Source: Poindextera sp041691315 (lineage in GTDB: Bacteria; Pseudomonadota; Alphaproteobacteria; Caulobacterales; Caulobacteraceae). From it: DNA of 64,000 nucleotides. This document shows positions 1-7,236 of the stretch, in pieces (the stretch's first letter is position 1; each line of letters starts with the position of its first letter). The stretch is taken from assembly GCA_041691315.1 (NCBI GenBank), contig JBEPUW010000012.1:1-64000 (forward strand), written 5' to 3'. The notes under the pieces were generated by a model. It was given only the letters and a program-made list of their open reading frames with translations. It did no database searches and was not told where the DNA came from. Position numbers and translations under genes: made by a program.

Positions 1-237
1 GCTCTGGCGCGCGCTCGAGGAGCCCGACCCATTCCTCGTCGTCGAAGCGGGCGCGGCGGCGGCCGGAGCCGCGGCCGCGGCCTGCGCCTCCAGCCGGGCG
101 GCCTCGGCCTCCTCGGCCTTGGCCTGGGCGTCGAGCTGACGCACGGCTGCCTGATCGGGCTGTGCTTGTTGCGATTGCGGCTTGTGACAGCCGGCAAGCG
201 CCAGGGCCATCGCAAGGATGGCCATCTTCGTCTGCAT
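1..237 (-). CDS. Lipoprotein, C-terminus off the left edge
   Basis: The gene reads leftward and runs off the window, so only the first 79 codons are seen. It starts at ATG 237 with a short charged N-terminus (MQTKM), a hydrophobic stretch and a lipobox LAGC at residues 14-17, so the protein should be exported and lipidated at Cys17. The mature part begins HKPQSQQ and continues as an Ala/Glu/Gln-rich, probably helical segment, then a poly-Ala and Ser-rich stretch. No domain can be named from this piece. It could be a small periplasmic linker or the N-terminus of a larger envelope protein. Confidence 0.7.
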   Translation of the reverse strand, partial: MQTKMAILAMALALAGCHKPQSQQAQPDQAAVRQLDAQAKAEEAEAARLEAQAAAAAPAAAAPASTTRNGSGSSSARQS

Positions 238-386
238 CGTCCTGCCCCCCGGTCATCTGATGCTATGTGACGGCGAACCTCCGCCGGGACCTGACCGTCG
301 CCTGAATTCGATCGGCGGTCAAACCACCCAGGCGGGCAGCGCCGGCGAGGGGGAAACGGCCTGGAGGGTCGCCCTCGAGCGTAAAG

Positions 387-521
387 CTAATCGACCGGCT
401 GCCCGACCGGGGCGGCCGGCGGGTCGACGAACGGCATTTCGGCGGGGGCGGGGGGATCGATTTCGGGTGGCTGGGCGGGCGGTTCTTCCATCGGCGGCGG
501 GATGGGGTTGGGATCGGGCAT
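387..521 (-). CDS. Small proline-rich hypothetical protein
   Basis: A 44-residue ORF with a clear ribosome-binding site (GAGGAG) just upstream of ATG 521. About one third of the residues are proline, with many acidic residues and no hydrophobic segment (begins MPDPNPIPPPMEE). The protein should be cytosolic and disordered. Short proline-rich proteins of this kind are frequent hypothetical proteins in Caulobacteraceae; no function is known to me. The good RBS and biased composition support it as real. The convergent lipoprotein gene downstream does not overlap it. Confidence 0.55.
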   Translation of the reverse strand: MPDPNPIPPPMEEPPAQPPEIDPPAPAEMPFVDPPAAPVGQPVD

Positions 522-570
522 GAGGTCTCCTCTTACCCATCCGCAACGCCCGAGCGCCGCCGGAAGCTCC

Positions 571-822
571 CTAGAGTTCGCCGGCGCGCTGGCCCGAGCG
601 GGTCACGTGATAGGCGCCGCTGACGGAGAGCACGATCCAGTCGCCCGGCGCGGCGGCGGCGGGCCCGGCCGGTGTGGCGACCTCGACCAGGCCCGGGGTC
701 TCCGTCCGCCGGCCGCAATCGCCCAGCCAGATCATCAGCATGCGCCAGCCGTTGGCGTCATGGGCCGGCGGCACTCTAAGGGCGGCGCCGTGGTCGAAGG
801 CGGCGGAAGTTGAAGCTCTCAT
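571..822 (-). CDS. Hypothetical protein, 83 aa
   Basis: An open frame of 83 codons on the minus strand. The second half (VEVATPAG then PGDWIVLSVSGAYHVTRS) has the look of a small beta-rich fold, and the PGDWIV motif resembles short phage- or genome-encoded proteins of unknown role. No convincing RBS precedes ATG 822, so translation may begin at an internal Met (MLMIWLG). It lies between two other leftward genes and might share their transcript. I do not recognise the family, and it may not be expressed. Confidence 0.4.
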   Translation of the reverse strand: MRASTSAAFDHGAALRVPPAHDANGWRMLMIWLGDCGRRTETPGLVEVATPAGPAAAAPGDWIVLSVSGAYHVTRSGQRAGEL

Positions 823-877
823 GCGACGAGGTAGAAGGCGGTTCGGTCACCAGGGTCTTAATTGCGGCGCTGGTTCT

Positions 878-1432
878 TCAGCGGCTCATCGGCTGCGGCG
901 GGCTGACGTAGAAGCCGGTGATCCTCCAGGCGCTGAGGTTCCGGGCCAGGGACATGACCACGACCGACCGCGCGGTTTTCGAGCGCAGTTCGCAGCTGTA
1001 TTGCGCGGTGACTACCGAATAGACCCCGAGCGGCTCGATCCTGGCCAGGCCATGACAGCCCTGGCTGATCACGCCCGGACCAAGCGCCGCCAGGTGGCGG
1101 AAGTCGGCGTGGAAGGCGTCGGACGCCGAATCGATGAAATCCGGCGAGGCGCGCGCGAAGAGCTCGCCGGTCGAGAGCGAGCCGGTGATGGCCTCGACCG
1201 AGGCGTCGGCGAAGCCGCGGCTCTGCACGTCCAGGTCCGGCCGGGCCTGGTAAAGGCCGAAAAACAGGCCGCCGATCAGCATGGCGCAGGCCGCCGCGGT
1301 GACGCCGGCCCATTCGAGCAGCACCAGCGCCGGGCCCGGATAACGGTGGCGCGGCGCCAGAATCCAGCGGCCGGTCTTCCGCTCGAAGCGGATGACCCAG
1401 GGCTTGCCTTCGGCGATCTTGATGCGGTTCAT
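878..1432 (-). CDS. Single-pass membrane protein of unknown function
   Basis: This 184-aa protein has a basic cytoplasmic N-terminus (MNRIKIAEGKPWVIRFERK), one membrane segment near residues 36-60 (a hydrophobic run ending LIGGLFFGLY), and a periplasmic domain of about 120 residues. The domain contains two Cys (ISQGC and YSCEL) and ends in an ITGFYV strand pattern. That layout resembles small nuclear-transport-factor-like or DUF-type periplasmic domains, but I cannot assign one. The start at ATG 1432 gives a sensible topology. Its neighbours are small hypothetical genes on the same strand. Confidence 0.65.
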   Translation of the reverse strand: MNRIKIAEGKPWVIRFERKTGRWILAPRHRYPGPALVLLEWAGVTAAACAMLIGGLFFGLYQARPDLDVQSRGFADASVEAITGSLSTGELFARASPDFIDSASDAFHADFRHLAALGPGVISQGCHGLARIEPLGVYSVVTAQYSCELRSKTARSVVVMSLARNLSAWRITGFYVSPPQPMSR

Positions 1433-1852
1433 CGCGCGGCTCCCCGGACTTGGGGCCTGGCCGGGGCAGCCGCCGTCAGTGCGATGAAAACCGGGACGCG
1501 TTTGAGGTCGTGACGCTGAACTCCAGGGTTAACAGAACCATAATGAGACACCACGCCACTCCAACTCGGCTCCGACGCCCCAAACGGCGGGGAGGCGAGC
1601 CTCAGGTGGCAAGACGCAGGCCATTTCCCCGCATGCGGCAGACCCGGGCCGCGGAATCCGAGCTTGACGAAATGACGTTTTTCGGGGTATAAACCCTCAT
1701 CGGCGGAAATCGCGTCGGAACGGCCCCGGACCTCGGTTTCGGGGCTTTTTGATTCCGCCTCCCGCCATCCCTCCACACGCGCTTCAGACCCAACGCCTCA
1801 GCTGAAAGCTCAGGCGCTGGGATCGCGTGCGCCGCATCTCCCGGAGCTCATC
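1433..1852. other. Intergenic region upstream of phage remnant
   Basis: About 420 bases without a supported gene. It contains a terminator-like hairpin (1723-1750) and a second stem-loop at 1794-1816 (arms CGCCTCAGCT and AGCTCAGGCG, one mismatch, loop GAA) roughly 35 bp before the first small phage-type ORF. The long frames crossing it on either strand have no RBS and no protein-like composition. Confidence 0.5.
1723..1750 (+). terminator. Rho-independent-type terminator hairpin
   Basis: GCCCCG at 1723-1728 pairs with CGGGGC at 1740-1745 around an 11-nt loop, followed directly by five T. Read on the plus strand this is a standard intrinsic terminator shape. No plus-strand gene ends just upstream, so it may close readthrough or a short untranslated RNA, or act as an attenuator ahead of the phage genes. 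Confidence 0.5.
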
Positions 1853-1972
1853 ATGACCAAGACCAAGCCCGTCAAGGGCGCGGCGAAGCCGTCGCCGAAG
1901 CCCGACATCACCTCGACCGGCCGCGATCGCACCACCCAGCACGTCGACGCCAAGCGGCTGGGCAAATACTGA
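1853..1972 (+). CDS. Small basic phage-region protein
   Basis: A 39-codon ORF, rich in Lys/Pro at the N-terminus (MTKTKPVKGAAKPSPKPD) and ending RLGKY. It opens a run of four small ORFs that lead into the terminase genes, and its TGA overlaps the next ATG (TGATG), which suggests translational coupling. GGAG lies eight bases upstream of the ATG. The product should be disordered and basic. Function unknown; the position fits small accessory genes ahead of terminase in podovirus-like prophages. Confidence 0.5.
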   Translation: MTKTKPVKGAAKPSPKPDITSTGRDRTTQHVDAKRLGKY

Positions 1973-2112
1973 TGGCGGCCTTGAAGCCCAAGGCCATGGG
2001 CGTCGTCCTGCTGCCCCAGGCGCGTTTTCCGCAGGCCCAGAACCGCTGGCCGCTGAAGCCGCCCAAACCGGTCGATCCCCGCGCCGACCAGGTGCTGGGG
2101 AAGTACGCATGA
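1972..2112 (+). CDS. Small phage-region protein
   Basis: A 46-codon ORF that starts on the last base of the preceding stop codon. The product is Pro/Ala-rich and ends DQVLGKYA. The terminal LGKY motif is also seen at the end of the previous ORF (RLGKY), so the two may be distant duplicates or share a packaging or scaffold peptide. Its TGA overlaps the next start (ATGA). No family is recognised. Confidence 0.5.
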   Translation: MAALKPKAMGVVLLPQARFPQAQNRWPLKPPKPVDPRADQVLGKYA

Positions 2113-2249
2113 GCGTCAGCTTCACGGCCGCCGGCGACTGGTTCATCTTCGACGAGGCCGGTCGCACCCTGAAGCGCGGCTTCCGCCGCAAGATCGACGC
2201 CCTGACCTGGATCGGCCGCAGCCGCCGGCCCGATAAGCGGAAGGCTTAG
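2109..2249 (+). CDS. Small phage-region protein, WF..F-rich
   Basis: A 46-codon ORF that overlaps the previous gene by 4 bp (ATGA). The sequence (MSVSFTAAGDWFIFDEAG, then RKIDALTWIGRSRR) looks like a compact beta-hairpin followed by a basic tail. The next gene starts GTG directly after its TAG. Four abutting or overlapping ORFs in one direction argue for a genuine phage operon. No function is assigned. Confidence 0.5.
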   Translation: MSVSFTAAGDWFIFDEAGRTLKRGFRRKIDALTWIGRSRRPDKRKA

Positions 2250-2573
2250 GTGAAGGTCCCCGCCAAACCCAGGGACCCCGGCGAGCAGCTTGGCGAGGCC
2301 TTTATCGCCGACTTCCTGCTGGTCTGGCGCGAGCAGGGGCCGGCGGCGATCAAGACGGTGGCGGCCGAGCGGCCGCAGGATTTCGTGCGCGCCGCCCTGG
2401 CCATCCTGCCGCGCGAGGTTGCGGCGAAAGTCCAGGTTTTCGATGAGCTTGACGACGAGCAGCTCGCCGCCCGCGTCCGCAAGCTGCAGCGCGCGCTCGC
2501 TGATGCTGGACTTCATCCAGACGGCCGAGACCCAGCTGGCGCGCCGCCGGCGGAGTCAGCTCAGCCGCTATAG
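2250..2573 (+). CDS. Terminase small subunit-like protein
   Basis: A 107-aa protein starting GTG, immediately after the previous stop. The segment from about residue 15 to 75 (including FIADFLLVWREQG, AAIKTVAAERPQDFVR and ALAILPREV) matches the style of small terminase subunits found in alphaproteobacterial prophages, which recognise phage DNA and start packaging. Its 3' end overlaps the large-terminase start (ATG 2503) by about 70 bp, the usual TerS-TerL order. The last 25 residues are unusually Pro/Ala-rich. Assignment rests on context and motif style. Confidence 0.65.
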   Translation: MKVPAKPRDPGEQLGEAFIADFLLVWREQGPAAIKTVAAERPQDFVRAALAILPREVAAKVQVFDELDDEQLAARVRKLQRALADAGLHPDGRDPAGAPPAESAQPL

Positions 2574-3156
2574 GCCCTACGCCAAGCAGGCCGATTTCCA
2601 TGAGCACGGCGCCGCCCATCGCGAGCGGCTGCTGATGGCCGGCAACCAGCTGGGCAAGAGCTTTTCCGGCGCGGCGGAGCTGGCCATCCACGCCACCGGC
2701 CTCTATCCGCCCTGGTGGAGGGGTCGCCGGTTTACGGCTCCGATCCGCGCCTGGGCCGCCTCGAAGACCGGCGAGGTCACCCGCGACGGGGTGCAGCGCA
2801 TGCTGGTCGGCGAGCCCAAGGACAAGGGCCGCTGGGGCGAGGGCATGATCCCGGGCGATGCCCTGGCCGGCTGGTCGCTGCGCCGGGGCATCGCCGACGC
2901 GCTCGATTCGGTGCGGGTGAAGCACACCAGCGGCGGCCTCTCCTCCATCGGCTTCAAGACCTACGACCAGGGCCGCCAGAAATGGCAGGCCGAAACCCTG
3001 GACGTGGTCTGGTTCGACGAGGAACCGCCGCTCGACATCTACATGGAAGGCCTGACCCGGACGAATGCGACGGGGGGCATGGTGTTCGTGACCTTCACGC
3101 CGCTGCTCGGCATGAGCGAGGTGGTGAGCCTGTTCCTGGCGGCGCCCGAAACCTAG
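2503..3156 (+). pseudogene. Terminase large subunit, N-terminal ATPase fragment
   Basis: The first 217 codons of a phage large terminase, the motor that pumps DNA into the capsid. A Walker A-like MAGNQLGKS lies near residue 50 and the Walker B DVVWFDEEPP near residue 170, followed by the coupling motif FVTFTPL. The reading frame ends in TAG at 3154-3156 right after APET. The C-terminal nuclease half resumes in the same frame at 3748 after a 597-bp insertion. The natural junction appears to be ...PE-T-RFVTQMT, so the gene was intact before the insertion. Packaging activity should be lost. Confidence 0.8.
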
Positions 3157-3461
3157 TCGAGAAACGCCTTGGCCTGGCTGCCGGTCCGCTCATCGCCGGT
3201 CACCTGGGCGGCGGTCCGCTCATAGCCGGTCAGGAGGATGCGGGTCTGGGTCACCAGCGCCATGGCCTGCCGGTTGTCCTCCGCCAGCGGATTGTCCTCG
3301 CCGAGACCCCTTTGTTGAAGCGCGTACCAGGCGCGTTCCAGACGCTCCAGAAACCGCGCCTGAAAGGTCGGATCCGACTCATTCAGCGTCTGAGCGATAC
3401 AGGTCGCCAGCACCGCGACCCCCAACTTGGACTTGTCGAGATCGGATCGTTGCTCAGGCAT
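3153..3461 (-). CDS. Hypothetical protein carried in the terminase insertion
   Basis: A 102-aa protein with a good RBS (GGGGGAGCC) before ATG 3461. The product is soluble and helical, with the central stretch SDPTFQARFLERLERAWYAL typical of small Caulobacteraceae hypothetical proteins of unknown role. The C-terminus has a small duplication (GYERT and GDERT), mirrored in DNA by two copies of GGTCCGCTCAT-GCCGGTCA. Its stop codon (CTA at 3153-3155) uses the last base of terminase sequence, so the end of the gene sits exactly on the insertion boundary. It is probably cargo rather than a mobility gene. Confidence 0.6.
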   Translation of the reverse strand: MPEQRSDLDKSKLGVAVLATCIAQTLNESDPTFQARFLERLERAWYALQQRGLGEDNPLAEDNRQAMALVTQTRILLTGYERTAAQVTGDERTGSQAKAFLD

Positions 3462-3750
3462 TTGGCTCCCCCGGTGTTGGCGGGAAGCTTCACGCCATGC
3501 GGGTCGCAGAGTCGAGTCCGCGTCTCGCCGCTCCAGCGGGATGACGCATAAAAACAATCGTCATGGCCCGACTTGTTCGGGCCACCCAGAACACCGGCGA
3601 ACGTGGTTTAGCGCGGGCACGGACGCCGCGCTCCAATTGGCGCGGGCATGGATGCCGCTCCCCGGCCCGCAGGCATCGGCGTTCATGGGTGGCCCGGATA
3701 AACCGGGCCATGACGGTGGTGAGGACGGTTGGGGGTGCGCTTTCATGACC
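3154..3750. mobile_element. 597-bp insertion splitting the terminase gene
   Basis: The terminase frame stops at ACC 3151-3153 and resumes at ACC 3748-3750, both in the same frame, so the inserted unit is 597 bp with a possible 3-bp target duplication (ACC). It contains a leftward gene (3153-3461), a fragment of the second repeat arm (GCCGCTCCAGCGGGATGACG near 3529-3547), and a complete inverted-arm composite repeat (3559-3716). No transposase is present. The stop codon directly at the left junction rules out an intein. It looks like a non-autonomous repeat-bounded unit, or a gene moved together with a neighbouring repeat. Confidence 0.6.
3559..3716. repeat. Composite palindromic repeat, copy 1
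   Basis: The left arm begins CGTCATGGCCCGACTTGTTC and the inverted right arm is GTTCATGGGTGGCCCGGATA...GGGCCATGACGG. About 90 bp lie between the arms, including GCTCCAATTGGCGCG, which resembles the interiors of copies 2 and 3. Each arm is itself a small hairpin (GGCCCG...CGGGCC). This copy lies within the insertion in the terminase gene. Confidence 0.85.
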
Positions 3751-4479
3751 CGCTTCGTCACCCAGATGACCATCGACGACGCCGAGCACTACAGCCCTGA
3801 GCAGCGCGCCGCGATCGTGGCGGCCTATCCGCCGCATGAGCGCGAGGCGCGGGTGCGGGGCGTGCCGTCCATGGGCTCGGGACGGGTCTTTCCGATCGAG
3901 GAGGCGCAAGTATCCTGCGCGCCCTTCGCCCTGCCGCCGGCCTGGCCGCAGATCAACGGGCTGGACTTCGGCTGGGACCACCCGTTCGCGGCCATCAACC
4001 TGGCCTGGGATCGCGACGCCGACTGCGTCTATGTCTGCAAGGAATACGCGGCGCGCGAGACCACGCCGGTGATCCACGCCGCGTCGATCCGCCCCTGGGG
4101 CGACTGGATACCTTCGGCCTGGCCGCACGACGGCCTGCAGCACGACAAGGGCTCCGGCGAGGAGCTGGCGGCGCAGTACCGCCGACAGGGGCTGAAGATG
4201 CTGCCGGCCCGCGCCACCTTCGCCGACGGCGGCGCCGGCCTCGAGGCCGGGATCATGGAGATGCTCGACCGCATGCAGACCGGCCGCTGGAAGGTGTTCT
4301 CCACCTGCGGCGGCTGGCTGGGCGAGTTTCGCCTCTACCACCGCCTCGACGGGCTGATCGTCAAGCTCAGGGACGACCGGCTGTCGGCCTCCCGCTACGC
4401 CCTGATGATGCTGCGCTTCGCCAAGACCCGGCCGCGCGACGAGACCGCCATGGTCATCCCCGATTTCGGAGCCGTCTGA
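3745..4479 (+). pseudogene. Terminase large subunit, C-terminal nuclease fragment
   Basis: The remaining part of the large terminase, starting TRFVTQMTIDDAEHYSPEQR and running to TGA 4479. It holds the RNase-H-like nuclease domain: INGLDFGWDHPFAAINLAW supplies the first acidic residue, and TFADGGAGLEAGIMEMLDRM and later acidic positions follow. An ATG at 3745 inside the insertion could start translation of the piece alone, but without the ATPase half it cannot package DNA. The stop overlaps the next start (TGATG), preserving the original operon structure. Confidence 0.8.
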
Positions 4480-4718
4480 TGTACAACGCCTATCTGCCCC
4501 GCGACGCGGTGGCCATCACCCCCTCGGACACCGCCGAACAAGGCCCGCCGATCCTGTCGGGCGTCTATGTCGGCGGGGCCGGCGACGTGACCCTGGTCAC
4601 CGAGGTCGGCACCACCACCACCTTCAAGGCCGCACCCGTGGGCGCGACCATCTTCTGCCGCACCCGCCGCATCAAGGCGACCGGCACCACCGCCACCAAC
4701 CTCGTCGGCCTCTATTGA
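4479..4718 (+). CDS. Phage spike base protein, RCAP_Rcc01079-like
   Basis: This 79-aa protein contains AITPSDTAEQGPP, a YVGGAGDVTLVTEVG strand pair, then TTFKAAPVGATIF and ATGTTATNLVGLY. That series is characteristic of the small spike-base family first described in the Rhodobacter capsulatus gene transfer agent and common in alphaproteobacterial prophages. It is expected to form a beta-structured trimeric base for a tail spike. The ATG overlaps the terminase stop by one base. The gene itself looks intact, though the module around it is defective. Confidence 0.75.
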   Translation: MYNAYLPRDAVAITPSDTAEQGPPILSGVYVGGAGDVTLVTEVGTTTTFKAAPVGATIFCRTRRIKATGTTATNLVGLY

Positions 4719-4724
4719 TCGCCG

Positions 4725-5198
4725 ATGATCGCCCCCAGCCTGGACACCGATGCGGGCAAGGCCCCGCCGCCGCTCAGCGATGACGAGCTCCTGGCCATCG
4801 TGCGCGGCGAACGCGCCCGCTCGATCGGCTTCGACCTCGATCCGGATCTGACCGAGGCGCGCGAAAGGGCGCTGAACTACGCCAAGGGCGAGATGCCCGA
4901 CATCGCCGCCCTGCCCAACCGCTCGCAGGCGGTCTCCACCGACATCGCCGATGCGGTCGAGACCATCCTGCCCGACCTGGTGGAAATCTTCACCGGCGGC
5001 GACGACGTGGTCTCCTTCACGCCGCGCAACGCCGACGACGAGCCGCAGGCCGACCAGGAAACCGACTATGTCCGCCACGTCGTGTTCGACGACAACGACG
5101 GCTTCATGACCTTCCTGGCGTTTTTCAAGCACACCTTGCGCAAGCTGGAGGAACGCAGCTTCGCGCCCGCCCCAGCGCGCGCGCCGCGGCGGGCTTAA
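4725..5198 (+). pseudogene. Phage portal protein, truncated after about 140 residues
   Basis: The first ~140 residues match the N-terminus of P22-type portal proteins (for example ERALNYAKGEMPDIAALPNR, ADAVETILPDLVEIF, FTPRNADDEPQADQETDYV, then FLAFFKHTLRK). Family members are normally 600-750 aa and form the dodecameric ring to which terminase docks. Here the frame changes after HTLRKLEERS into a Pro/Ala/Arg tail and stops at 5198. The remaining portal and all capsid genes are absent, so this is a deletion end point of the prophage. GTA-like function is unlikely without them. Confidence 0.75.
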
Positions 5199-5216
5199 GG
5201 CGTCGGCGGATCCGAA

Positions 5217-6332
5217 ATGGCATTGGACACGACCATCGCCGATCAGCTCGACACTTGGCCGTTGCACGGCCTCCTGCCGACGCCCGGCCCATCCCAAGGG
5301 CTGATCGGCTTGCTCGCCGCCCCGCCGCCGCAGCCAACGCTCGGCGGCGTGCTGGGTGCGACGTTCGAGCCCGCGCGGGGCATCGACGGCCAGAGCGTTT
5401 TCAGCCCTCCAGGCCGCTTTGGATTGTCGAACCTAAATGCCGCCTTCCCGGGCTTGCCCGGCGGCGCCCCGCTGAGCGGCTTGCCGCCCATTTCGTCGCA
5501 AGGCCAGCCCATGGGCCTGCTCTCCGCGCCGACATCTCAGGCGACCGCCGGCGGTGCCCTGGGGGTGACGCTAGACTCGGCGGGCGGCGTCGCATCGCCG
5601 TTCAATCCTATGCTGGGGATCGGTGGATCCCGACCGAAAGGCCTGGGCAGCTCTGACCTCAACGGTCTGGCCGCGGACTCAGCGCGGCAAGCTGACGACA
5701 GCACACCGGCTGTGAATGCTTTGAGGGCGCCTTCCCCTGAAAATGGCTTGGGGGCAGTCCGCAAGGGCGATATCGACGGTTTAGCCGGGCAAAGCACCAA
5801 GAATGACCCACAAGATCAGGTCCCGTCGAATGGCTCAGTCCCGGGGCGGCCAATCACCTCGAATAAGTTACCGCTTCTCCCATACGATCCTGCGAAGGAC
5901 TTCTACCTTCCGCCGAACCAAGGAAATACGATCTACACCTTTGTTCCTCCCGACCCGCGATTTCCCGTGACGTTTTTCTATACTAGCGGCGACTTCGGAC
6001 TGGGCGTCGGCCGAGTCCAGGAAATCGGTACGTACACGTATAACGGGATCGATGGGCGCATCTATCGCGGGCAATTTGGCGGTTCAGGATTTACGGTGGG
6101 ACTGGGTGGTGGCGCTTCTTTTGGGCGAGGAGAGAGCACGAGCCTGGACGGGTTTTTTGGCGGAAGTTGGGGCTATACCGGGAATGACGGGGCCTACGCA
6201 GTGTCAGGCAGCGGAAACCGGAGTGGCGTAAGCGGCGCCATGGGGTTCGGGCTTGGCGCCGGCGCGGTATTAGACCACCCCACCATCGTTCCGATAAAGA
6301 CACCCGCCCCTATCGGGCATTGGCACCAGTAA
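5217..6332 (+). CDS. Glycine-rich protein with internal duplication, unknown
   Basis: A 371-aa protein right after the portal break. Residues ~20-70 and ~95-140 are diverged copies of one unit: QGLIGLLAAPPPQPTLGGVLG against QPMGLLSAPTSQATAGGALG, each followed by a Gly/Ser/Phe-rich stretch. The middle is polar and disordered. The C-terminal 120 residues are Gly/Tyr/Phe-rich (YTSGDFGLGVGRVQEIGTYT, GGSWGYTGNDGAYAVSGSG), suggesting beta structure. No signal peptide is visible. The DNA from ~5700 on has lower GC than its surroundings. It may be a phage structural or effector-type protein; I recognise no family. Confidence 0.6.
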   Translation: MALDTTIADQLDTWPLHGLLPTPGPSQGLIGLLAAPPPQPTLGGVLGATFEPARGIDGQSVFSPPGRFGLSNLNAAFPGLPGGAPLSGLPPISSQGQPMGLLSAPTSQATAGGALGVTLDSAGGVASPFNPMLGIGGSRPKGLGSSDLNGLAADSARQADDSTPAVNALRAPSPENGLGAVRKGDIDGLAGQSTKNDPQDQVPSNGSVPGRPITSNKLPLLPYDPAKDFYLPPNQGNTIYTFVPPDPRFPVTFFYTSGDFGLGVGRVQEIGTYTYNGIDGRIYRGQFGGSGFTVGLGGGASFGRGESTSLDGFFGGSWGYTGNDGAYAVSGSGNRSGVSGAMGFGLGAGAVLDHPTIVPIKTPAPIGHWHQ

Positions 6333-6348
6333 GCGCCGACTTGGCGCG

Positions 6349-6648
6349 TCAGCGGTTTCGTCGGGTTCGAAGCATGTCCGCGATTAACCAGGCTCCAAGC
6401 GATGCTAGGATAACGCCCGAAGTCAGGATCGCCAGTTCATAGGCGCCGATCGATGAAGGGGGGTGAGTCGTGTCGGTCGCCGCAAACAGCACGGCAAGTG
6501 CAATGCCAAGGCTATTCCCCCACCAAAGGCATGCAATCCAAGAGAGCCGTCTTGCGCTGTACCACCTTATGGAATTGGCGATTATGACGGTCAGAGCCAA
6601 GGAATCAGCCGTTACCCACAGGGTTTGCCAACCAAAATCAGCGGTCAT
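6349..6648 (-). CDS. Small multi-pass membrane protein
   Basis: A 99-aa protein with three likely membrane helices (LALTVIIANSI, CLWWGNSLGIALAVLFA and LAILTSGVILASLGAWLIA) and a basic C-terminus (RTRRNR). GGTGAG precedes ATG 6648. It converges on the Gly-rich gene with only 16 bp between the stops and has similar lower GC, so the two probably arrived together. A membrane protein next to a putative secreted or effector-like protein could be an immunity partner, but nothing in the sequence proves it. Confidence 0.6.
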   Translation of the reverse strand: MTADFGWQTLWVTADSLALTVIIANSIRWYSARRLSWIACLWWGNSLGIALAVLFAATDTTHPPSSIGAYELAILTSGVILASLGAWLIADMLRTRRNR

Positions 6649-6839
6649 TGCTCACCCCACTGAAGTGTCGAGCACGTCTGCCATCCGTCGAGCATCGACA
6701 TAGTGGACACGCTAGGCTGCAGTCTCGTCCATGCTGTCAAGATATATAGGAGTCTGTAGAAGTTAACAGATTCAAGCATCGCGCGTCATTGTGGCGGCCA
6801 GCTGCCCACGACCCGACAAGATGGCCCCGCCGACATGGG

Positions 6840-7139
6840 ATGGTCGATTGCAACCCGCCCAAGGCCGAGCGTCTCGTCGCCCGCAAACGAGCATGGCGCG
6901 ATGAATGGGTTGCAACGCGAGGCTGGCGACCACATTTTGCGTCAGAGAGCGTGGGGGCTTCGTCGGGCGGGATGCGAGAGCGAGAGACCATCTTCGCCCG
7001 GGTGACCACGCGGGCGCCGCGGGAGGTCATCGCGGTTGCGCTTGAGCGGCTCGAAGGCAAACCAGCCTCCTTCTCACAACGCGCCGACTACCTGTTGGCC
7101 GAGCTTCAGCGTCAGGGCTACCGGATCAAGCGCCGATAG
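6840..7139 (+). CDS. Hypothetical protein, 99 aa
   Basis: A mostly helical, charged protein. The C-terminal 50 residues (ETIFARVTTRAPREVIAVALERLEG, then SQRADYLLAELQRQGYRIKRR) look like a genuine small domain, and the upstream part (KRAWRDEWVATRGWRP) is also protein-like. Start choice is uncertain: ATG 6840 is used here, and ATG 6972 (MRERETIF) or GTG 6789 are alternatives, none with a strong RBS. It is followed by a terminator-like hairpin shared with the convergent CHRD gene. Function unknown. Confidence 0.5.
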   Translation: MVDCNPPKAERLVARKRAWRDEWVATRGWRPHFASESVGASSGGMRERETIFARVTTRAPREVIAVALERLEGKPASFSQRADYLLAELQRQGYRIKRR

Positions 7140-7170
7140 CCCCGTTTTTCGCAAGCCTCAGATGCACGCA

Positions 7171-7207
7171 AAAACGCTTCCCTGGCCCAAGGCCGGGGGC
7201 GCGTTTT
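7171..7207. terminator. Bidirectional terminator between convergent genes
   Basis: AAAACGC (7171-7177) pairs with GCGTTTT (7201-7207), with an inner GGCC/GGCC stem. An A-tract on one side and a T-tract on the other let it work in both directions. It lies between the stop of the plus-strand gene at 7139 and the stop of the minus-strand CHRD gene at 7237. Confidence 0.5.
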
Positions 7208-7236
7208 GCTGTGTGCGACGCGCTTTGCGGCGCGGG

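Noticed and set aside
858..1313. 151-codon open frame overlapping the membrane protein at 878-1432
   Set aside because: Arg-rich shadow in another frame; the 878-1432 frame has a membrane helix and balanced composition.
3154..3750. Intein or self-splicing intron in the terminase (the insert is a multiple of three)
   Set aside because: A TAG stop is the first codon of the insert, ruling out an intein. No group I/II intron hallmark or reverse transcriptase is seen, and a leftward gene plus repeat fills the space. The length match may be chance.
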